From DATELY01 sp035276085 (GTDB lineage Bacteria > Pseudomonadota > Gammaproteobacteria > Steroidobacterales > Steroidobacteraceae), in assembly GCA_035276085.1 (NCBI GenBank), contig DATELY010000175.1, positions 1 through 9,613 on the forward strand: a DNA stretch of 9,613 nucleotides, written 5' to 3'. Every line of letters begins with the position of its first letter. Positions within the stretch are counted from its first letter, which is position 1. Of the stretch, positions 1 to 5,834 are shown in pieces. Below the pieces are notes generated by a model that worked only from the letters and a program-made list of their open reading frames with translations, was not told the DNA's origin and did not search any database. Position numbers and translations under genes: made by a program.

Positions 1-60
1 CTTTTGCATTCCAGGATCGTCTTCGACGATCAGGAGACAAGGTTTTTCAGATTTTGCCAT
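1..60 (-). CDS. prsR: PEP-CTERM-system response regulator, N-terminus only (runs off the left edge)
   Basis: Only the first 20 codons are present. They read MAKSEKPCLLIVEDDPGMQK, the first strand of a CheY-like receiver domain with the Asp14-Asp15 acidic pair that helps bind Mg next to the phospho-acceptor. The ATG (58-60) lies inside the end of prsK, with a 14-base overlap in another frame, so the two are almost certainly co-transcribed and translationally coupled. PrsR is known as an NtrC-type regulator with receiver, sigma-54-interacting AAA+ and helix-turn-helix domains that acts with PrsK in bacteria with exosortase A. The AAA+ and DNA-binding parts lie outside the window, so the name rests on the receiver start and the neighbour. 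Confidence 0.8.
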   Translation of the reverse strand, partial: MAKSEKPCLLIVEDDPGMQK

Positions 61-2158
61 GGGTTGATCGATTCCAGCGAAGGACCGAGGTTGAAAGGTC
101 TGCAGTTGATGCTTCGGAATGCGAGGCGACCGGCAACATGATGGAGAACTGAGTACCGAAACCTTCGCGACTTTGTATGTTCACCTGTCCACCGATGCTA
201 CGGACATACTCCCTGACCTGGTAAGCACCGACACCCATTCCGCGTGCGCCCTTGGTACTGTCGAAAGGGCGGAACAATCTTTCACGAATGAACTCGGGTG
301 ACATCCCTGATCCACTGTCATCGACGGTCAATACAACGCCTGTATCGCGCAGCTCCGACGTAATGGTGATAGCGCCGTTCTCGTCACATGCATCCTGGGC
401 GTTGCGAATCACGTGTTCTATCGCGCTGGCGAGTTGATCTGCATCGGCAACAACCGTTGCTTCGGACAGTTCGCTCAACACCGGCATCGGCTTGCGATTC
501 TCGCAACGACGAACAGCGGCTGCGACCACTTCAGGCAGCGGCACGGGCTTCGCGATCCGCGTGACGCCCTTGCCAACGAGTTGCTCCATTAGGCGCGTGA
601 TGCGATCGACCGTATTTGCAGCCGTGTCGATCACATCCTCCACAAATTCAGGATTGTGTTTGTGCCGTCGCGCGTTGGTCACGATCAGTTGCAATTGAGC
701 GACCGAGTTCTTGAGGTCGTGCATCATGAATGCGCTGAGCTTGTTGTAGGCGTCGAATTGACGCCCTTCCGCAAGCGCTCGATCGGCTTCCTGCTGAGCA
801 AGGTGCGTAGCGATATGACGCCCGACAGTGCGAAGCAAGTCCCTATCCTCATAGGTAAGCTCGAAAGGATCGGGCGGAGAAGCCAGAACAACGAAGCCGA
901 TGAGCCGATCCAACTGCAGGATCGGAGCGATGATGCGGGCCGCCTTGTTCGCACTGAGGGCGACTGGCAGTTCCAACGTGCCTCGCAGATCTCCACTATG
1001 ACCACCCTCCTCGAGGTCGACTATCCAGCGCCGCGTCCGAAGCAGCTGGACGAGCGCGATGCTCTCGTCGATCTCTGGAAATTCGAAATCGGAATCGAAA
1101 CGGTGCGGCCATCGCGCAACGGGCACGTAACGTGAGACGTCAGCGTGATACACGTACAACACCCCACTGGGACTGGAGAATATCTGCGCAATGGCTTGTA
1201 CGCAGACGCGACGCACATCCGGCTCGTCGCTCGCTGACAGAGTCTCGATAAATCGCAGCCATTCCAGGCGATAGTCGTACTTGTTACGGTAGAAGTGCTT
1301 GCTGATGAAGACCTTCGCATGCCGCCGCAGGCTCTGCGAGGAAACGAGCGCCACCAGTAACGCAACAGCCGCTCCAAGGAAGAGAATTTGCGCCACCCCA
1401 CCCCAGCTACCGCTGTGCGTGCGCACCCAGTAGCCACCGAAACCCATGGCGGCGAGATACCCACAGATGGCAGCCGTCGTGGCCGAGTACAACACGAACT
1501 GGCGCGAGATGAACAAATCCATGGACCAGGCGGGCTGGGTGCGCGCCGCGAGCGCAAGCAGGGGCACAGCAGCAGCATTGAGAAAACCACGGGCGTTCCA
1601 AAGGTCCGCTGCTACGCCTCGGAGTAACTCCGCCTGCGAATACAGAAAGAGGTCATACAGCATCAGTGCTCCGACACCAACCACAAGGGAGCGCAGCGCC
1701 GCGCGTCCGATTGGTGTGGTGTTGCGGTAGATCTGCTCGAGCAGCAGCAGGTTGATCACGCTAATGACAAGCCCTGCGCGCGATAAGACCAGCGCTGGAG
1801 ACCAGTTCAGGGCATTGAACTTCGCGAGCAAAGGTGACGCAACGGCGAACAGAAAGCACAAGCCCCAGATACCGTAGGCCGCGCGCAGCCACGTTCTTCG
1901 CAGCAGCGGCGAGGCCAGACCGGCCAACAGGAATAGCCACATGCCGTCGCGGAGGATTTCGATTGCGCCTGCCCAAGGCCACGTCAGCACACCCCATTGA
2001 GCGTGGGACGCAAGCATTGCAGCCCAAACAACGGTGAAACCGCACGCAAGGATTACGCGAATACCCTCGCGTCGCCCTCGCCATGCGACGCCAAGTAATA
2101 CTGTCAGCACCCCGAAGGCGATGGCAGCCAGTCCATAGCCCAGAGTTCCCGCCCCCAT
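47..2158 (-). CDS. prsK: PEP-CTERM-system membrane histidine kinase PrsK
   Basis: A 703-residue sensor kinase. The first ~275 residues hold about eight or nine hydrophobic segments (for example 5-25, 34-52, 68-86, 124-142, 152-173, 221-245, 254-273) and would form a membrane sensor. Residues ~300-455 look like a GAF domain. The kinase core follows: H box with His480 in FMMHDLKNSVAQL, N box with Asn586 in EHVIRNAQDA, G1 box DDSGSG (614-618), F box LFRPFDSTK, and G2 box around GMGVGAYQVREYV (640-652). The HDLKN form of the H box and the multi-helix N-terminus are typical of PrsK. It should autophosphorylate and pass phosphate to PrsR, whose gene begins 14 bases before the prsK stop. It lies 73 bases after the sugar-transferase gene on the same strand, probably in one operon. 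No clear Shine-Dalgarno precedes the ATG. The sensed signal is unknown. Confidence 0.92.
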   Translation of the reverse strand: MGAGTLGYGLAAIAFGVLTVLLGVAWRGRREGIRVILACGFTVVWAAMLASHAQWGVLTWPWAGAIEILRDGMWLFLLAGLASPLLRRTWLRAAYGIWGLCFLFAVASPLLAKFNALNWSPALVLSRAGLVISVINLLLLEQIYRNTTPIGRAALRSLVVGVGALMLYDLFLYSQAELLRGVAADLWNARGFLNAAAVPLLALAARTQPAWSMDLFISRQFVLYSATTAAICGYLAAMGFGGYWVRTHSGSWGGVAQILFLGAAVALLVALVSSQSLRRHAKVFISKHFYRNKYDYRLEWLRFIETLSASDEPDVRRVCVQAIAQIFSSPSGVLYVYHADVSRYVPVARWPHRFDSDFEFPEIDESIALVQLLRTRRWIVDLEEGGHSGDLRGTLELPVALSANKAARIIAPILQLDRLIGFVVLASPPDPFELTYEDRDLLRTVGRHIATHLAQQEADRALAEGRQFDAYNKLSAFMMHDLKNSVAQLQLIVTNARRHKHNPEFVEDVIDTAANTVDRITRLMEQLVGKGVTRIAKPVPLPEVVAAAVRRCENRKPMPVLSELSEATVVADADQLASAIEHVIRNAQDACDENGAITITSELRDTGVVLTVDDSGSGMSPEFIRERLFRPFDSTKGARGMGVGAYQVREYVRSIGGQVNIQSREGFGTQFSIMLPVASHSEASTADLSTSVLRWNRSTHGKI

Positions 2159-2231
2159 TACGCTAACCGCGGGCGCTGGTCAGCGATGGAGCGCACGCGA
2201 CAGGCACGCCGATCCGTGCAATGCCGAGCGG

Positions 2232-3635
2232 TCAGCGTGCCCCCTTGCCCCACACGATCACCTCCACGGTTTGAACCAGGATCGCAAGATAGAACAGCAA
2301 GCTATGGTTCTTCACGTAGAACAGATCGTACTGCAGCTTCTCGGCTGCATCCTGCTCCGATGAGCCGTAGGGATAACACAGCTGGGCCCAGCCCGTGATG
2401 CCGGGCTTGATGGAGTGCCGTTCACGGTAGTACGGGATGCGCTCGTTGAGATGAGCGACGAACTCAGGGCGTTCCGGACGCGGGCCCACGAAGCTCATTT
2501 CCCCGCGCAGGACGGAGAGGATCTGGGGCAGCTCATCGATGCGTGTCATGCGGATGAAGGAACCCACTTTGGTGACGCGCGAGTCGTTCTTTTGCGCCCA
2601 CTGGGGCGCGCCGTCGCGCTCGGCGTCCTCACGCATACTGCGGAACTTCATCAGTCGAAATGGCCGTCCGTACTGTCCTACTCGCGTTTGTCGATAAAAG
2701 ATTGCAGAGCGCGGGCCGTCCTCGAGCTTGATCGCAATAGCTGTAAGCAACATGACTGGAAGGGTGATGAGAACCAGCAAGAAGCTCGCGACGATATCGA
2801 ACATGCGCTCAAGGACGGTGTTGATGCGGCCTTGACGGAACCCTTCGGAGAAAATCATCCAACTCGGGTTCAAGACATCCAATCTCACTTTCCCGGTTTC
2901 GCGCTCGAGGAAGCTCACCAGCTCGGTGATCTCAAGGCCCTCGAGACGGCACTCGAGCAGGTGCATCATTGGGAAACTCCGGCGGCGGTCGTCCATGGCC
3001 ACGACAATCTCATCCACCTCCTCCTTGCGGCAGATGGCCAACAAGTCGGTGGTGCCTTTGATCTGCTTCGATTCGGGCACACCGACCGCTGCTTCGTCTC
3101 CCTCAGCGGTCACGTACCCAACCACCGTGAACCCCCGCCGATCGGAGCGACGCCGGAGCTTGGCGATACTGGCAGCCCGCCGGCCTGTGCCGTAGACGAG
3201 CACACGACGTTTGAAGATCTCTTCGTTTACGAGCCTCTCTAACAGGATGCGCAACGCCGCCGCTTGCAAGAACGAAAGGGTCGCAATCAGCAGCAAGGCG
3301 CCGCGTCCGAGGTGCAGTTCTGGAATCAGATAGAAGACGATGGCCAGACCGATTGCGCCGCCCAGGATGCTGGCCGCGACGCGCGTGAGCATGCCCAGCA
3401 GACGGGAGCGCTGACGGGCGTTATAGAGCCCCATTGCCGCCATCGCGATGAACATCACGGCCGCGCACAGCAAGCCTCGCGGCTCGATTGGCCCGATGTC
3501 AGACAGCGGCGTATCGAAAAAGCGTCGCAGCGCATACGCCGCACCGAATGGCGCCAGGTAAAACCCGAAGGTTTCGATAAGCGCCAGCAGAGCAAGCGGC
3601 AGCTGCCAGTAGTGCTGAAAGATTCGGATGGCCAT
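2232..3635 (-). CDS. Polyprenyl-phosphate sugar transferase, PEP-CTERM/XrtA-associated type
   Basis: A 467-residue membrane glycosyl-phosphotransferase that would transfer a sugar phosphate from a nucleotide sugar to a polyprenyl phosphate, the first step of exopolysaccharide repeat-unit assembly. Layout: four N-terminal hydrophobic segments (about 12-36, 53-70, 85-105, 112-130), a Rossmann-like middle part starting at RVLVYGTGRRAAS (144-156), another membrane segment (~281-302), then the bacterial sugar transferase domain. Its signatures are YRQTRVGQYGRPF (314-326), MKFRSM (329-334), the Asp367-Glu368 pair in RIDELPQ, FVGPRPE (382-388) and KPGITGWAQ (410-418). The start MAIRIFQHYWQ resembles PEP-CTERM-linked members (the EpsB_2 type) rather than plain WcaJ. 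Downstream prsK and prsR support that. The ATG at 3633-3635 is the first plausible start, though no strong Shine-Dalgarno precedes it. Substrate is not predictable from sequence. Confidence 0.88.
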   Translation of the reverse strand: MAIRIFQHYWQLPLALLALIETFGFYLAPFGAAYALRRFFDTPLSDIGPIEPRGLLCAAVMFIAMAAMGLYNARQRSRLLGMLTRVAASILGGAIGLAIVFYLIPELHLGRGALLLIATLSFLQAAALRILLERLVNEEIFKRRVLVYGTGRRAASIAKLRRRSDRRGFTVVGYVTAEGDEAAVGVPESKQIKGTTDLLAICRKEEVDEIVVAMDDRRRSFPMMHLLECRLEGLEITELVSFLERETGKVRLDVLNPSWMIFSEGFRQGRINTVLERMFDIVASFLLVLITLPVMLLTAIAIKLEDGPRSAIFYRQTRVGQYGRPFRLMKFRSMREDAERDGAPQWAQKNDSRVTKVGSFIRMTRIDELPQILSVLRGEMSFVGPRPERPEFVAHLNERIPYYRERHSIKPGITGWAQLCYPYGSSEQDAAEKLQYDLFYVKNHSLLFYLAILVQTVEVIVWGKGAR

Positions 3636-3803
3636 TTATTGCAGTGCGTCGACCGCTCTAACGGCCGCAGCGATTCGAGTTGATTGGACGTATGGAGCCG
3701 CAAGCGGAGGACCTGCTGCAACGGTCGTAAGTGTAGGCGTAGCCATACTGCGGCCCCGTGAAGGCAGTCACAGCCCCAGACCCATTGGACGATGTGGATC
3801 TAA

Positions 3804-3833
3804 TTGACAACTATTCGCATTTACATCTACGCT
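3804..3833 (+). promoter_or_regulatory. Candidate sigma-70-type promoter for bfd-bfr
   Basis: A perfect -35 hexamer TTGACA (3804-3809) is followed after 18 bases by TACGCT (3828-3833), which keeps the first two and the last base of TATAAT. Transcription would begin about 3840, giving a leader near 20 bases before the bfd ATG at 3859. The -10 is weak, so an activator or a different -10 is possible. The rest of the 223-base divergent gap (3636-3858) shows no gene. Confidence 0.45.
3806..3824 (+). promoter_or_regulatory. Weak Fur-box-like sequence over the bfd promoter
   Basis: GACAACTATTCGCATTTAC matches 11 of 19 positions of the classical Fur consensus GATAATGATAATCATTATC by my hand alignment. 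It sits between the proposed -35 and -10 elements, where a repressor would act. bfd genes are often iron-regulated through Fur. The match is modest and could be chance. Confidence 0.3.
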
Positions 3834-3858
3834 GTGCCCAGTTGTTTCGAGGTCAGCC

Positions 3859-4047
3859 ATGTACGTCTGTGTCTGCCGAGCCATCAGCGAGCGCCAAATT
3901 CGAGAGAGCGTTCACCGTGGCGCTTCTTCGCTGGAGGAAGTGAAGCAGCTGCTGCCCGTAGCGAGCTGCTGCGGCTGCTGCGAAGAAACCGCCCGCGAAC
4001 TGGTTCAATCCGAGGTGCGCAGCAAAGCTCGACCTGCGGCTGCTTAA
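3859..4047 (+). CDS. bfd: Bacterioferritin-associated ferredoxin Bfd
   Basis: A 62-residue [2Fe-2S] protein, about the usual Bfd length (E. coli 64). The cluster ligands are Cys4 and Cys6 in MYVCVC and Cys38 and Cys41 in the SCCGCC segment, matching the family spacing. Bfd docks on bacterioferritin and passes electrons through its haem to reduce and release stored iron. The ATG is preceded by GAGG (3849-3852) at a good distance. bfr follows 79 bases downstream on the same strand, the classic pairing. Two further cysteines, Cys37 and Cys40, sit directly beside the normal ligands, which is unusual. The C-terminus ends in a short Arg/Ala-rich tail. Confidence 0.93.
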   Translation: MYVCVCRAISERQIRESVHRGASSLEEVKQLLPVASCCGCCEETARELVQSEVRSKARPAAA

Positions 4048-4101
4048 CCTTCGGCACCGCAAGCGCTGTTGCCTACAACGCGGGGCACACCCCATCATCC
4101 C

Positions 4102-4119
4102 GCCTCCACTCTCGGAGGC
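4102..4119 (+). promoter_or_regulatory. Hairpin hiding the bfr Shine-Dalgarno
   Basis: GCCTCC (4102-4107) is the exact complement of GGAGGC (4114-4119), with a 6-base loop. The right arm contains the bfr Shine-Dalgarno GGAGG (4114-4118), 8 bases before the ATG. A 6-bp all-GC-rich stem would block ribosome binding unless opened. A competing pairing, GCGGG (4080-4084) with CCCGC (4099-4103), shares two bases with the left arm and could compete with it. Regulation is inferred; the pairing itself is seen. Confidence 0.5.
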
Positions 4120-4126
4120 AGTCGCG

Positions 4127-4606
4127 ATGCAAGGCAACCCCAACATCATTCGTCACTTGAACCTCGTTCTCAAAAACGAGCTGACGGCGATCAATCAATA
4201 CTTTTTGCATTCGCGCATGTTCCACCATTGGGGCCTGAAGCGCCTTGGCGATTACGAGTACAAAGAATCGATCGATGAAATGAAGCATGCCGATCGCCTG
4301 ATCGAGCGCATCCTGTTCTTGGATGGACTCCCCAACCTACAGGACATCGGCAAGCTGCTCATCGGGGAGAACGTCCGCGAAGTTCTCGAATGCGATTTGA
4401 AGCTGGAGATGCAGGCCCATCCGCCGCTGCGCACCGCAATTGCAGAAAGCGAGAGTGCCGGCGACTACGTTTCGCGCGAACTCTTCGAGAGCATATTGGA
4501 ATCAGAAGAAGAACACATCGACTGGCTCGAGACCCAGCTCAGCCTGATCGACAGAGTGGGTCTGGAGAACTACAGCCAGAGCCAGATGAAACCGCCGGAA
4601 ACCTAA
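4127..4606 (+). CDS. bfr: Bacterioferritin (haem-binding iron storage protein)
   Basis: A 159-residue protein, the standard Bfr length, strikingly like E. coli Bfr (for example NELTAINQYFLHSRMF and ESIDEMKHADR). It forms a 24-subunit shell that oxidises Fe(II) and stores it as a ferric mineral. All ferroxidase ligands are present: Glu18, Glu51, His54, Glu94, Glu127 and His130. Tyr25 near the di-iron site is present too, and Met52 is the expected haem ligand shared between subunits. So this is the catalytic, haem-binding type, not a degenerate alpha subunit. A strong Shine-Dalgarno GGAGG lies 8 bases before the ATG but is within a predicted hairpin. It lies just downstream of bfd. Its stop overlaps the stop of the convergent lipoprotein gene by 4 bases, so no intergenic terminator exists. 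Confidence 0.97.
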   Translation: MQGNPNIIRHLNLVLKNELTAINQYFLHSRMFHHWGLKRLGDYEYKESIDEMKHADRLIERILFLDGLPNLQDIGKLLIGENVREVLECDLKLEMQAHPPLRTAIAESESAGDYVSRELFESILESEEEHIDWLETQLSLIDRVGLENYSQSQMKPPET

Positions 4607-5265
4607 ACGGTCTTCGAGGTCACGTTGGACAGTGCACTTCGAATACCTTCGGCGTTCACGGACACGACTGCGAAGTACCACGTGCCGGTTGCCAAGCTTT
4701 CGACAACGTAGGTGCTCATGGAAGCATTGTCGATCTCAATGCTCTGGGAGAGGTTGTCCGCACTCCGCCCATAGAGCACCACGTAGCCTGTCAGGTCGGT
4801 CAACGCAGAACCATCGGTGTTTGAGTTGGGCGGCGTCCACGAGATGGTGGCCACGCCGGTGCTGAGCGCGACGACATTGATTGAGAACGGTCCGAGCCGT
4901 GCGGTATTCACTCCATCACTTACAGAAATTACGACGCCCGAATAACTCCCCACGGCAGAGGAAGGCGGTGAGCCAGAGATGCGCCCGGTCGACGCATCGA
5001 AAGTCGCCCACGACGGCAAGTTCGTCACGCTGAACTGAAGGGCTGCGCCTTCTGGATCCTGAGCACTGGGTTGGAACGAATATGCTTGGCCCGCTTGCGC
5101 ATCCGCGCCGGGCTGTCCGCCGATGCTTGGAGCCGCATTCGACGACGGCGAGCCGTTCCCTTGTGTCGCCTTGGCTGAACCACCCCCACCTCCGCCGCAA
5201 CCAGCGAGTGCGATCAACACCGATCCGACTAATGCGACCCACCGTGTGGATGTGGTTACTGGCAA
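4603..5265 (-). CDS. Putative lipoprotein with Ig-like (He_PIG) and fibronectin type III domains
   Basis: I choose the TTG at 5263-5265, giving 220 residues. GGGAG lies 6 bases upstream, and the protein then begins directly with a lipoprotein signal: MPVTTSTRWVALVGS, hydrophobic core, lipobox LAGC with Cys23, then a run of glycines and a Ser/Gly-rich linker. The longer reading from 5304 also uses TTG and would start inside the proposed promoter. Residues ~45-133 are a putative-Ig/cadherin-like domain with the hallmark LPSWATFDASTGRISGSP and VSVSDG-like segments (here VISVSDGVN). Residues ~134-220 are a fibronectin type III domain (ATISWTPP, LTGYVVLYG, GTWYFAVVSVNAEG). It is probably anchored to the outer membrane and involved in surface adhesion or matrix binding; the ligand is unknown. 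There is no PEP-CTERM sorting tail. A sigma-54-like promoter precedes it, suggesting control by a PrsR-like activator. Confidence 0.85.
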   Translation of the reverse strand: MPVTTSTRWVALVGSVLIALAGCGGGGGGSAKATQGNGSPSSNAAPSIGGQPGADAQAGQAYSFQPSAQDPEGAALQFSVTNLPSWATFDASTGRISGSPPSSAVGSYSGVVISVSDGVNTARLGPFSINVVALSTGVATISWTPPNSNTDGSALTDLTGYVVLYGRSADNLSQSIEIDNASMSTYVVESLATGTWYFAVVSVNAEGIRSALSNVTSKTV

Positions 5266-5271
5266 AACGTT

Positions 5272-5276
5272 CTCCC
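5272..5276 (-). promoter_or_regulatory. Ribosome binding site deciding the lipoprotein start
   Basis: On the minus strand GGGAG (5276 to 5272) is followed by six bases and TTG (5265-5263). No ATG is available in frame before the lipoprotein signal peptide, so this site supports a TTG start. Confidence 0.65.
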
Positions 5277-5299
5277 GGCTGTAGTGCTTTCTACGACGT

Positions 5300-5315
5300 A
5301 TCAAGTGCCGTGCCA
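5300..5315 (-). promoter_or_regulatory. Sigma-54-type -24/-12 promoter for the lipoprotein gene
   Basis: On the minus strand the 16 bases TGGCACGGCACTTGAT fit the RpoN consensus TGGCACG-N4-TTGC(A/T): the -24 half is perfect, the spacing is exact, and the -12 half differs only by A in place of C. A start about 12 bases further on (~5289) would leave a leader of ~24 bases containing the Shine-Dalgarno. The imperfect -12 base lowers certainty. RpoN promoters need an NtrC-type activator, and PrsR is such a regulator. Confidence 0.55.
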
Positions 5316-5558
5316 GATGGATTTTTTATTCGTAGCGTCAGGAACATACGTAATTTCGCACCTGCGGCAAACAGGCAGATGACGCTCAGGTATGTCGCGG
5401 ATGAGGTACACGCGCGTGTCCATCGACTCACTACACTGATGTAAGCGGATGAAATTCGAGGGGTTTTGGGTGGGTCGCCGACCGCAGACAGCTTGGCCCA
5501 AGATGACACACCGCTAGACATAATTGCGACAAGCAGACCGTGCTGGAGACAACAAGGA
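5316..5558. other. Non-coding regulatory stretch upstream of the lipoprotein gene
   Basis: I see no supportable gene here. The short open frames lack ribosome binding sites and recognisable motifs. The stretch lies between the sigma-54-like promoter and the tRNA terminator, so it is where an enhancer-type activator would bind. The only clear structured element is a 12-base palindrome at 5408-5419. Confidence 0.6.
5408..5419. promoter_or_regulatory. Palindrome ACACGCGCGTGT, possible activator site
   Basis: A perfect 12-base palindrome about 120-130 bases upstream of the inferred lipoprotein transcription start, within the distance where NtrC-family activators often bind. A single site and its simple CG-rich core mean it may be chance. 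Confidence 0.25.
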
Positions 5559-5581
5559 CTGGGGCTAATGACAGCCCCCAG
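5559..5581 (-). terminator. Probable terminator of the tRNA-Ala/tRNA-Glu transcript
   Basis: On the minus strand CTGGGGGCT pairs with AGCCCCAG around a 6-base loop (8 bp with one bulged base), 36 bases past the CCA of tRNA-Glu. It is followed by TCCTTGTTGTCT, a T-rich but interrupted tail. The stem and position suit a Rho-independent terminator; the tail is not ideal. Confidence 0.5.
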
Positions 5582-5617
5582 AGCTAATTCGAACCATGAT
5601 GAGCTCGCGTCGGCGAT

Positions 5618-5693
5618 TGGCGTCCCCAGGGGGATTCGAACCCCCGTTACCGCCGTGAAAGGGCGATGTCCTAGGCCTCTAGACGATGGGGAC
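5618..5693 (-). tRNA. tRNA-Glu (anticodon TTC)
   Basis: A 76-base cloverleaf including encoded CCA (5618-5620). The acceptor stem GTCCCCA pairs with TGGGGAC, the anticodon loop is CTTTCAC with anticodon TTC, the T arm contains GGTTCGAATCC, and the discriminator is G. It closely resembles E. coli tRNA-Glu. It follows tRNA-Ala by 21 bases in one transcript and sits just after gltX, the gene of its own synthetase. Confidence 0.97.
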
Positions 5694-5714
5694 GTAAACG
5701 AACTGCGGGAGGTC

Positions 5715-5790
<76 letters not shown>

Positions 5791-5805
5791 ACGCGAGAGG
5801 CGCGC

Positions 5806-5834
5806 AATGTAGGGAACGAGGTGAGGAGTGTCAA
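5806..5834 (-). promoter_or_regulatory. Sigma-70-type promoter for tRNA-Ala/tRNA-Glu, overlapping the gltX stop
   Basis: On the minus strand a perfect TTGACA (5834-5829) is followed by a 17-base spacer and TACATT (5811-5806). The TGA inside the -35 is the gltX stop codon. A GC-rich discriminator, GCGCGCC, follows, as is typical of stable-RNA promoters under stringent control. Transcription would begin near 5799, nine bases before the mature tRNA-Ala 5' end. Confidence 0.75.

Noticed and set aside
2415..3242. 275-residue open frame on the plus strand
   Set aside because: It is a shadow of the sugar-transferase gene, which has clear family motifs on the other strand. No ribosome binding site or recognisable domain.
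3763..3778. Sigma-54-like sequence TGGGGCTGTGACTGCC upstream of the sugar transferase on the minus strand
   Set aside because: GG and GC spacing fits, but most other bases do not match, and it lies ~130 bases from the gene. Too weak to annotate, though it is worth testing if the lipoprotein promoter is confirmed.
5291..5521. 76-residue minus-strand frame upstream of the lipoprotein
   Set aside because: No Shine-Dalgarno, no family resemblance, and it runs through the proposed promoter. More likely non-coding.
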